Shown piece by piece: positions 27,801 to 39,800 of a DNA stretch of 64,000 nucleotides. This DNA comes from Dasypus novemcinctus (Eukaryota; Chordata; Mammalia; Cingulata; Dasypodidae). The first letter of the stretch is position 1; each line of letters starts with the position of its first letter. Both the position numbers and the translations under genes were made by a program. The stretch covers positions 118,177,947-118,241,946 of the forward strand of contig NC_080678.1 of the NCBI RefSeq assembly GCF_030445035.2. The letters are read 5' to 3'. The notes below the pieces were generated by a model. The model did not search any database. It worked only from the letters and a program-made list of their open reading frames with translations, and was not told the DNA's origin.

Positions 27801-30800
27801 TAAACTGCTTTTGTCTGTTATTTTTATTTTATTTTTATTCCCCCCCCTTATGGCTTTTTGCATACTGTCTGCTCTCTGTGTCCATATGCTGCACATTCTT
27901 CTGGGTTTGTATGTATTTATTTTATTTCCCCTCCCCCCTTGTGGATTGCTTGCTGTCTGCTCTCTGTGTCCATTTGCTGCACGTTCTTCTGTGTTTTTGC
28001 TTGTCTTCCTTTATTTTTTTGTTGTGTCATCTTGCTGAGTCAGCTCTCCACACTGCTTGTGGGCTGGGTGGCTCTCCGCAGCATGCAGGTGAGACTGCCT
28101 TCACAAGGAGGCCCCAGAATGTGAACCCAGGGCCTCCCATATGGTAGATTGGAGCACAACTATTGTGCCACAGCCACTTCCCCCTATTATTATTTTTTAA
28201 TATATATTTATTACAGGAGTTGTGCACCTATAAAACAATCATGTGTATGTGTAAAATTGCCATACAACAGCCCTTCACCAACACACCACACCATAGTGAA
28301 ACATTTGTTACAGATTATGAGATAATATCATTACACCATTACCACCAACTATGGTCCATAGTGTACATTTGGCACACTTTTTCCATATTCCTTCATGATC
28401 AACATAGTAATCTTTGGCATAGATGCAAGAATATTACATTATTCCTGCTAACCACAGTCCATAGGTCACACCAGTTGTATTTATTCCGTGCTTCTCCACA
28501 TTTCCACCACCCTGTAATAGTGATGTACATCTGTTCTTGCTCACAGAAGGACACTCTTTCATCTGTACCATCAACCACAATTCTCTTTCACCTGTGGGTT
28601 CACTGTGTTATTTAGTCCCTAGATTAAGCTCTAGCTTTCTTTCAATTGACATTTACATCCCTGGATCACCCTTTCCAGCCACATTCCCATTTATAAACCA
28701 GCTGTTATTCACTATAATATGTTACCATCAACTCTGTCCATTTCCATGCTTTAACGGTCAAGTTAATTAAAAATTCTACATACGTTAAGCATCAGTACTC
28801 CTTCTCAGACCTCCTCATAACTCCTGATAACCTGTCCTCTAGGGTTTAACTCCATGAATTTATTCTTCATATTTCATTCATATTAGTGAGACCATGCAAG
28901 ATTTGTCCGTTTGTGTCTGGCTTACTTCACTTAGCATAATGTCTTCAAGATTCATCCATATTATCATTGGTGTCCCAATTTCATTTCTTCTTAATGCAGC
29001 ATAGTATTCCATCATATGTATATACCACATTTTGTTTGCCATTCATTGGCTGTTGGAAACTTGGGTTATTTCCATCTTTTGGCAATTGTGAATAATGCTG
29101 CTATGAACATCGGTGTGCCACGTGTTCTTCTGTTTGTGCCACAGACTTCAGTTCTTCTGGATATATTCCTAGTAAAGGAATTACTGGATCATATGGTGGT
29201 TCTATATGTAACTTCCTAAGGAAGAGCCAAACTGTCTTCCACAGAGGCTGCACCATTTACAACCCCACCAACAGTGAAGGAGTGTTCCTATTTCTCCACA
29301 TCTTTTGCAGCACTTGTTTTGTTTTGTTTTTTAAATTATGGCGATTTTATGTGGTGTAAGATGAGATCTCATTGTCGTTTTGATTTACATTTCTCTAGTA
29401 GCTAGTGATATGGAACACTTTTTCATGTGCTTTTTGGCCATTTGTATTTCCTCTTTGGAGAAAAGTCCATCTAAATCTTTTGCCCATTGTTAAGTTGGAT
29501 TGTTTGGTTTTTTATTGTTGTTATATGCTCTCTTTTATTTAGAATGGAAATCAAGCCCTTATCAGATATGTGGTTTCCAAATATTTTCTCCCATTTAGTC
29601 AGATGCCTTTTCACCTTCTTGATGAAGTCGTTTGCATCACAGACGTGTTTGAGTTTGAGGAGGTCCCATATATCCATGTTTTCTTTTGTGGCTCATGCTT
29701 TTGGTATAAGGTTTAAGAATCTACCACCTACCACCAGGTCTTGAAGATGTTTTCCTACATATTCTTTTAGGAGCCTTATGGTTCTTGCATTTATATTTAG
29801 GTCTTTAATCCATTTTGAGTTAATTTTTGTATAAGACATGAGATAAGGGTTCCTTTTCTTTCTTTTGACTATGGATATCTAATTCTCCCAGCACCATTTG
29901 TTAAATAGACTGCTCTGCCCCAGCTGGGTGGGTTGGATAGGCTTGCCAAAAATTACTTGACCATAGATATGAGGGTCTACTTCCAAACCATCAGTTTGGA
30001 TTCATGGGTATATGTGTCTGTCTTTATGCCAGTACCATGCTTTTTTTTTTTTTTTTAACCATTGTAGCTATGTAATGTGATTTAAAATCTGGAAGAGAGG
30101 GTCCTCCAGCTTTGCTTTTCCTTTTCAAGATGTTTCTGCCTAATCGGAACCCCATTACCCTACCAAATAAATTCAATAATTGTGTTTTCCATATGTTTAA
30201 AAAATGCTGGTGAAATTTGTATTGGGATTGCATTGACTGTATATCAAATTGTGTAGAATTGATGTCTTAATGATATTTAGTCTTCCAATATATGAGCTTG
30301 GAATATTCTACCATTTATTTAGGTCTTTTTAAAAATTTCTTTTGACAATGCATTGTAGTTTTTTGAATGCAAGGGCTCTACATCCTTGGTTAAAATTATT
30401 TTTATATATCTGATTCTTTTAATCACTAATGTAAATGAAATTTTTTTCCTGACTTCCTCCTCAGACTGCACATTATTAGCATATAGAAACATCACTGATG
30501 TTTTTGTGCATTGCGGTTGCTTATTGGTATAGCATGCTGATTGATTTTCTTGTGCTGAACCACCCTTGCATCCCTGGTATAAAACCCACTTTATCATGAT
30601 GAATAAGTTTTTAAATATGTTGTTGGATTCAATTAGCAAGTATTTTGTTGAGGATTTCTGTACCTGTATTCATTAGGGAAATGGGTCTGCAATTAAAAAA
30701 ATTTTTGTAATATCTACATCTGGCTTTGGTATTAGGGTGATATTGGCTTCATAGAATGAGTTTGGTAGCGTTCCTTCTTATTCCATTTTTTGGAAAGAGC

Positions 30801-33800
30801 TTAAGTAAGATTGGTATTAATCATCTTTGAATGCTTGGTAGAACTCACCTGTGAAACCATCTGGTCCTGGGCTTGTCATTTGGGGAGTTGTTTGATGACT
30901 GTTTCAATCTCTTTACCTGTGATTGGTTTGTCAAGGTCTTCTATATCTTCTAGGGTCAGTGTAGGTTGTTCATACATTCCTGGGAATTTTTCCATTTCAT
31001 CTACATTGTCTAGTTTTTTGGTGTACAGTTGTTCATAGAATCCTCTTACGATATCTTTTATTTCTGTGGGATCAGTAGTAATGTCCCCATTTTCATTTTT
31101 TATTTCATTTATTTGCATCTTCACTCTTTTTTTCCTTGTCAGTCTAGCTAAGGGTTTTTTGATTTTGTTAATCTTCTCAAAGAACCAATTATGAGTTTTG
31201 TTAATTTTCTCTATTGCTTTTTGTTCTCCATTTCATTTATTTCTCTTCTGATATTTGTTATTTCATTACTTCTACTTCCTTTGGGATTAGTTTGCTGTTG
31301 TTTTATTCTTCTTGATTTTAGCTCTTTCTTCTTTTTTAGTATAAGCATTGAGTGCCATCAATTTCCCTTTCAACACTGCCTTCACTGCTTCTCATATGTT
31401 CTGATATGTTGTGCTCTTGTTTTCTTTTGTTTTGAGATATTTATTGATTTCTATTGAAATTTCTTCTTTGGCCCACTGATTATATAAGAGTGTGTTGTTT
31501 AATTTCCATATATTTGTGAATGTACCCTTTTTCCACCTCTTGCTGATTTTCAGCTTTATTCCATTAAGATCAGAGAAGGTGCATTGTATAATTTCTATCT
31601 TGTTGAATGTATTGAGATCTGCTTTTGCAGAGTTAACATGGCAGCTACTGGGTGCTTTCCAACTTGAACAGGTTCAAACTTTAACTGTTTTTAGGGTTAT
31701 ATTTTACCCAGCCGTGTTTACTAATCATTACGTGAATTCAGGGGCCAACTATCTCTTCCTCCCCCATTTTTGGGAAATGGAGCTTCCAACTCCAGCCATG
31801 GAATAGCCCTTGAGGCAGCTTCTCCACCAGTGGAGAATGGACACTGGCCTCCATAGTGTAGAGTGCTCTACTCATGAATCTTCTCTGCAGATGGTAGGTC
31901 TCCTCCTTCCATTCTTTCAAGGATGTTGCAGGATGCTCATCTGGTCTCCTAGGGTCCCCAAGCAGGTGCTTTACATAGTTCTGGGAGATCACCAACTGCC
32001 TTGTAGGATGAGCTAACTCTCAAAGCACCCTTCTCTGCTGCCATCTTGCACGTCCCTCTGCTGCCATCTTGCACCTCCTCCCTCTAATGTATTTTTTTTC
32101 TAATTTTTCATACTTTATTCCCTGTATGAATAGGTTAAGAAAGTAGAATTTCCCCAAGCACTGATTTATAGATAATGTGAAAAAGCAGCACACAAAACAA
32201 AACATTCAGTTTCACAGATAGTTACATTTAATGATCACTTTAAATGCAATTTCAACTCTCATTTTAAGCTAAGTGCAATAATAATTTAATACAAGATAGT
32301 TAAATACACACACAACCTGTATATCCTGAACTACAAGTGGTTTCCATGGCCACATATGCTTTTAGGCAAGTACACATTTCCACAATGAACAAGTACTAAC
32401 AAATATATTAATAAAACACTACCCCAAATGCTTATCCTGCCATCAGCTTTTTAAGCAATGACATTCATGCTACTGAAAGCATTTCTTTTTAGAAGATTTA
32501 AACTGACTTGGGAAACTCAGTTGTAAAGCTTGACAAACAGAATGTATAAACCCCAAAGATTTTAAATAAAGAAAGCCTACCAACACTGAGGCATTTACAT
32601 GAAACTTAGTTTCTCAAAAAACAAAACACTCTTGCTATCTGAAGAAAATTAAAACAAATGACCACTTAAGACACTTAAGCATTCTCTAAAAATACTGTAT
32701 TTTCCTATATCATCATCTACTTAAGAGAAACACAAACCAGTTCACTTCATTAGTAATATCAGAGTTTTGTCTAGAAACTTAAGAAAATATAAAAAACATG
32801 TCTCAGCCATCACAGGATCAAAGGTGCCATTTACTCGTCACATATAAAACAGCTACAATATAGCCTACAATGACAAAAAAGGACACCTAACACATAAGTA
32901 CTACTTCATCATCTAGTCAAAAGTCAGAAGGAATTACATGAATTGCAAGGTCCTTTAACTTATATATGATCATTAAAACCCAATGGCAATATAAAGACAG
33001 GCAATTAAAGACTCAAAAGCTCTAAAATTGAAGACAGGAAAATAAAGGCTGAAGCCTGTATGTTTCTCCAGCTTTCATTTTCATAGTTAGATATCCGGAC
33101 CTTACTATAGGAAATAGGCAGTTACTATATATATTTGACCCAGAAGATAAGGAAGCTTTAAGAAGTACAAAAAGGATCAAGATCCATAGTTTGTGTGATC
33201 AAATGCTTTTCTAGCTTGTTTCCATTCTTCATTCATAGTAAGTCTTTAACCCTAGCAAACTTCCTTGGGTCCTTTCGAATCAAGAAGATGATATCTTCAA
33301 CTTGTACTCGACCTTGTCTTCCAATTGACATTGCCTTGTGAGTCATCTCAGTGATGACCTCTATGACAAGGTCTTCAAGAATATCCACTGACTCAGTATA
33401 AGGATTCTGGTCATCCCCAAATCCATACATCATACACTGTAGTTCCTTAGAAAAAAGTCTCTTTCTATTACCCTGTCCACCTTCTGCACCTCCTCCAATT
33501 TCTTCATTTTCTTCCTCAAATGTGGGGTCTTCCTCTTCATCTTTCTATTTTTAATTTCATCCATTGTGTCTTTAATTTGCGTATGCTCTGTTACTTTTCT
33601 TTGCAGTCTCAAATTGGTCTTTATGCTCACTCAGTGTCTTCTTAATACTCTTTATCCCTTTAGTCATATTTTCTTTCAATTCTTTGAAGTGATTTAGGAG
33701 TGTTGCATGATTATCATTCATTAATTTTCTTAAATCCTGTATATCTCCAGGATATTTGGTCGGTTCCTTTGGCTGGGCCATCTCTTCCTGCTTCCTAATA

Positions 33801-36800
33801 TGGCTTGTAATTTTTTGCTCATGTCTAGGCATCTGAATATGTCAATCAATTTGCTCTGATAGTCAATTTCTTCTGTTGCCTGTTTCCTGCCTCCCCCCCC
33901 CCCCCCCGCCCCAGCTCTTCTTTGATACTTGGTTCACCTTATTCTGAGTCTTTAAAAGTACCCAGCTTAAATTACCAAAACTGGGCCAGGGATTCACTAA
34001 TGGTGTGCAGATTTTCTCCCAAGAATTGGGGTTAAGAGAGTCCTTAAAGCAGTTTTTGTCCATGCAATTTCCAGACCAGCCAGCGCATGGTGTTTCTTGG
34101 AAAACCTGTCCGTGGAAGTGTTTCTTTCAATCTCTACTTTCCTGTGTGGTGCAGTCAGAGCTGAAATTCACAGCAGGATTTGCTGGCTGAATTCATGGAA
34201 GAGAAGCCTTCTGATGCCCCTTCCCTTTTCCCTTGAAACAGCTGACAGGGAGGAGGACATCTGTTCCCCCCCCCATTGGGCTGCAGGGAGCCAGGGCTTT
34301 TACCCCAGCTTAATATCTTGGGATGGGGGAGGGGAGCCCTTCCCAGCCATGGTGGGCATTTGATAGCTCAGGTTTGTTGTTTTGGGTTCTTCATCTCTCT
34401 GTCCCTTGCCCTCCTGGGAGTTGCATAGCACTGTCCTGGTCTGTTGACTCCCAAAGCAGGTCCCTAGGACAGCTTTTGGCCCTTTCTCCATTGTTTTTGT
34501 GAGAGAGTTGAGCCCTGCCTGCCTACTCCAATGCCATCTTCCTGGAACTCAACTAGCCTAGTTGAAATGAAAACATTCCACAAGAGCCAACCCTGTGAGG
34601 TGGCAGACCCAGCCTCCATCCTGCAGAGAGACAGTGGATGCTGCTGCTCACCCTCCTTCCCAGGTGCAGCTGGGCCCGGGCCTTGGAAAGCAAAGGTCCT
34701 GCTCCTCCAGCTTGGGGGATGACTGTAATGACAAGCCCCACTCAGAGGGCTTCTTTGCAGTGCCCTTCACCCCAGTCCAGGGGCCAGTGAGTGTGCAGGC
34801 TGCAGACTGAGAGGTGCTCCTACAGCTGTGGGCCTGCACTCAGCCTCCTGTGCCCCAGTCCCAAACCCCACAGTAACCGAAGGCTAAAGGAAAGCCAAAG
34901 CATCCAAAATCCCCTCCCATGTCAGGCTTCCCCATTGCAGGAAAGGGCACCCCTAGCCACTCAGTCCTCTCCTCCAAAGCTCACGGCCCCCTCGTGCCTT
35001 TTTGCTTCCCCTGCATCCAGCCACCAAAAGTCCTGCTGCCTTCAAGTCCACACCACCCCGGCATCTGTCAGGCCCTGGCACACTCGCTGTCCTTGGATAA
35101 AGCCCATGCTGCCCGTCCTGCTCACTCCCTTCCTCCCTGCACAAGCACGAGTAGTTCTGACCTCAGGACCTTGGCACAGGCCCCTCCACAGCCTGGAAGA
35201 TTCCTCCCTCAGACCTCTCCCTGATGGCTTCCTCACCTGTTGGGGCTCAAAGCAAGCATTGCGTCCTTGGAAAGGCCTGATTTTTAGTGAAGGTTCAACA
35301 GCATACAATCATTGTGAGAATCGTAGAATGAACTTGAAATACTCATTACCTGCTGTCAGTAATGGCACACCCATGCCAAGCTGGTGACATCAGTATCCCC
35401 GCTGCCGCTTATTCGAAGCAAATCCCGGACATCACGTCAGTTCATCTGCAAATATCGTAATGTCTCCAAACGAGAAATTGTACCTGTAAAAGATGATCCA
35501 GGCCACCCGTTCTGAGAGGATGTCCCTTCACTTCCTTGCTCTGTGCCTTCCCCATTTTCATTGTCATGCACTTCACACTCCCTGACATTTATTTTGTTCA
35601 TGGTTATATTTTATGGGATTGCCTCCCCATCCAGTCACGAGAATGTTCCTGCCCTGAGAACGTCTCTCTGCCTGCCTTGTTTCTGTTAAATACCATCGGC
35701 TGCCCAGTGCCAGGGATCCCACAATTTCTCAGAGTAGACGATGGCTGAAGGAGAGGCTGGCCACCTGCCAGGGTCCACTTGTCTGGCCGAGGGCAGCAGG
35801 AGGTGGTGGATGGATGGACATGCACTGACCTTCTGCTGTGGGTTTTCTCTTTTAGATAAAGCAGCAAGCTCTTCTGAAGACAATGTCATAACTTGTCCTG
35901 GAGTAGAACCTCAGATACTTGGAAAGTAAGTGACCCGACCTGGGGACCCTCGTGGCAGGAGACCAGGTGGGCAGTGGTTTAGTGGTCTTGGGTGAGGACA
36001 CCCTCGGCCGGGGCACCCGGGGAGCCCTCTGTACCTACCCTGATGGGTGGTCCTGGGGGTGGGCAGGGATCCGTGTGGCCCAGCTCTGCTGAGGACGGCA
36101 GGAGGTGGAGGGTGCCTGCCTTAGTTTCCCCACTTCTGGGACATCTAGCAAGCCATGGGTTGTCTTGACAAGAGTGATTTCTTGGCTGCCAGTGTTGGGG
36201 CTGGAAGCTGACTCCCTCCAGGGTGGGCAGCGCTCTGGTGCTGGCAGCCGGCAATCCTGGGGTCCCGTGGCTCCCCCACCACACGGCCATGTGCTCTCCT
36301 CTCTCTGCCGGTTCCCAAGGACTTCCAGCATCTTCTCCTCCAAGTGGCTTTCCCTTGAAAGCCCCCAGTCACTGCACTAAGGGCAGTCTCATTCCCCTGA
36401 CCGCAGCATAACGATGTCCTCAGAAGTTCCACTGACTCTGGGTTACACCCCAGGACTGGGTGCAGGTCGTGAACATGGTTTTTTCTGGGGCACACGCTTC
36501 AGCCCATCCGGTTCCAAAGGGCTCCTGCCACTCGCCAGAGCTGAGCCCACGTGCCCTGTCCACACGGAGGAGCCCAGGGAGCCCCCCCATTGCTGCCACT
36601 CATGTGGCTCATGGCCACACGGTGCACAGATGATGCCGGGCTCCTGGGGCCGGCCGTGTCCCTCGGGGCCTCTGCGCCAGGCCGACCTCGTGCCCTGGGG
36701 AAGGACAGCTCACCCCGTTCTCTCCACTACCCCAGTGCCTTGCTGGCAAAGTCACTGCACCCAGAAGCTGGGGGCCAAGGTTCAGCCATGGGGAGACCTG

Positions 36801-39800
36801 GCTGTCACCGGCCCACCCCCTCCATGCTTTAGGCCCATCTTCGTTGAAATCAGCCTCAACAAAGGCATAACCTTCATCACCAACAACCTCAAATTCAGAG
36901 GAAAGGATTGCGTGAGTACTGGGTGGGGGCACCCCCGTCACGGGGCCCATCGGCCCAGCCCTGATGCAGACACACTGGGGGGCACCTGGCAGCCAGGGTG
37001 AGTGGGTGGGGCAGGGGTCCACCAAGACCAGAGTCCAGGCCTGTGGCTCCCCTGGCTGTGTGGGCCCCAGGGCCCACCCCTCCAGGTCGGGGTTCAGGCA
37101 GGGGGATGGGGCAGCCTCCGCCACACGTGGCGTCTGTGGCCCTGGGTGCTGCCGAGGTGGTCTGGGCATCTGGCCATGGACTCCTGGCCCCCCTGGGGTC
37201 CCCCAAGGTGAAGCGCCTGAGGAGAGGAGGAGGCTGGGGGTGGAATGCCAGGGGATGGGAGCTGGGAGTGGGCCACCCAGCCCCAGCCCAGCCCTCGGCC
37301 ACACCTGTTCTCTGGCAGCCAAGGCTGGATGGTGACGGTGGCCTTTCCACAGGGGGAGAATCCTGCTGCCAAAACCACCGAGGACAAGGCAGGGAACCCA
37401 AGCAAGGTCAACAGCCAGCGCCCCATTGAGCAAACCCCTGAGAAAGCCCCTGAGATGCCCCAGGAGGCCCCCCCAAAAAACCTCCCTGGAAAGGTCCCCA
37501 AGCAGGCCCCTGGAAAGCCTCCTGAGAAGCCCCCTGCAAAGCTCTTCAAGCGTCTTGCAGCCACAGCCCTCGAGAGGCTTTCCAAGTACCGCAGTGGTGA
37601 TGCGGACAGCAGCGATGAGCGCACTGACCAGGAGGGGACCCCCGAGGGCGAGGGCGGTGGTGAGGAGGCGGAGCCCCGTGGCTTGGAGATACCCTTACCA
37701 CCACTTGTTGAAAGCTTCATCAGCACCGGCAGCAGCAGCAGCGACTTCCCCTGGATCCCCGTGGTGGCTGGCGCAGCTGCCCTGCTCTTCCTCCTGTTGC
37801 TGTGCTGCTTCTTCTACCTGTGCTGTTGGGTGAGTGCCCCTGCTATGTGAGCAGGCAGGTGAGTGCCCCTGCTATGTGAGCAGGCAGGTGAGTGCCCCTG
37901 CTGCATGAGCAGGCAGGTGAGTGCCCCTGCTATGTGAGCAGACAGGTGAGTGCCCCTGCTATGTGAGCAGGCAGGTGAGTGCCCCTGCTATGTGAGCAGG
38001 CAGGTGAGTGCCCTGCTATGTGAGCAGGCAGGTGAGTGCCCCTGCTACGTGAGCAGGCAGGTGAGTGCCCCTGCTACGTGAGCAGGCAGGTGAGTGCCCT
38101 GCTATGTGAGCAGGCAGGTTAGTGCCCTGCTACGTGAGCAGGCAGGTGAGTGCCCCTGCTGCCTGAGCAGGCACCTGAGTGCCCCTGCTGCCTGAGCAGG
38201 CAGGTCAGTGCCCCTGCTGCCTGAGCAGGAAGGTGAGTGCCCCTGCTATGTGAGCAGGCAGGTGAGTGCCCCTGCTTCGTGAGCAGGCAGGTGAGTGCCC
38301 CTGCTTCGTGAGCAGACAGATGAGTGCCCCTGCTATGTGAGCAGGCAGGTGAGTGCCCCTGCTATGTGAGCAGGCAGGTGAGTGCCCCTGCTATGTGAGC
38401 AGGCAGGTGAGTGCCCCTACTGACTGAGCAGGCACCTGAGTGCCCCTGCTGCCTGAGCAGGCAGGTGAGTGCCCCTGCTATGTGAGCAGGCAGGTGAGTG
38501 CCCCTGCTTCGTGAGCAGGCAGGTGAGTGCCCCTGCTATGTGAGCAGACAGGTGAGTGCCCCTGCTATGTGAGCAGGCAGGTGAGTGCCCTGCTACGTGA
38601 GCAGGCAGGTGAGTGCCCCTGCTGCCTGAGCAGGCACCTGAGTGCCCCTGCTGCCTGAGCAGGCACGTGAGTGCCCCTGCTATGTGAGCAGGAAGGTGAG
38701 TCCCCTGCTACTTGAGCAGGCAGGTGAGTGCCCCTACTGCCTGAGCAGGCACCTGAGTGCCCCTGCTGCCTGAGCAGGCAGGTGAGTGCCCCTGCTGCCT
38801 GAGCAGGCAGGTGAGTGCCCTGCTATGTGAGCAGGCAGGTGAGTGCCCCTGCTTCATGAGCAGGCAGGTGAGTGCCCCTGCTATGTGAGCAGGCAGGTGA
38901 GTGCCCCTGCTTCATGAGCAGGCAGGTGAGTGCCCCTGCTATGTGAGCAGGCAGGTGAGTGCCCCTGCTTCATGAGCAGGCAGGTGAGTGCCCTGCTACA
39001 TGAGCAGGCAGGTGAGTGCCCCTACTGCCTGAGCAGGCACCTGAGTGCCCCTGCTGCCTGAGCAGGCAGGTGAGTGCCCCTGCTGCCTGAGCAGGCAGGT
39101 GAGTGCCCTGCCAAGTGAACAAGCAGGTGAGCGCCCCTGCTATGGTTGCATCTCCCAAGACTGACCAAGGCTCAGGCTCCGTCCCCCCTGGAGCCTAGAG
39201 GTACACTGGCCTCCTGCCCCACCTGCCATGGGGTGCTCACAGGGAGGCTGTGCATGCTGGGCCAGGCTGCTCCAGTGCCCACGGCCTTTCTAGAGGTGAC
39301 CAGAGGCAAGTGTGCAGCAGGGCAGCAGGAAGACAGAGAGGAGTGCTCCTGGGCTAGGAAGGAGGGGACTTCGAGGGGCTGGAGGACCTTCCCGAGGGCT
39401 GCAGGGAGGAGGAGGAGAAGGGGGGGCAGAGAAGGAGCAGGCAGGTCCCTGCCCAGGGAGCGCTCAAGGGAAAGCCTGTGGGGACCATCCCACTAAGGGC
39501 TCTCGGCTTGGGGTGGCCTCAGCCTGTCTGGCCTGCCCCAGCCCTCCAGGGAGGGGCAGTGTCCCTGTAAGAAAGGAGGAAACTGAGGCTCAGAGGCAGC
39601 CATGCCGGCCACAGCCCTGCAGGCATCAGTCTGTGCCCCGCGGCTCTGAGCAGGGTCCCCACCTCTCCCAGGGGCTGAGGCTGAGCCCAAACCACACCTT
39701 CCAGCACAGGTTATGTCTTTTTTTAAAATATTTAATTTTAAAGAAGCTTTATATTACATAAATGCTACATAAAAAATATATACATAAGGGATTCCCATAA

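Noticed and set aside
33233..33433. Functional TAF13 gene
   Set aside because: No introns, no start codon, frameshift near the end and a poly(A) tail: a retropseudogene.
37245..37352. Protein sequence upstream of the stalk exon in the same frame
   Set aside because: It lies before the CCACAG acceptor and is not conserved; the phase of the previous exon joins at 37353.
36609..37433. 274-residue open frame on the minus strand
   Set aside because: Shadow of GC-rich sequence opposite two ANTXRL exons; no domain or splice logic.
37830..39127. CRISPR-like array
   Set aside because: Direct repeats have no unique spacers and the genome is mammalian; it is a minisatellite.
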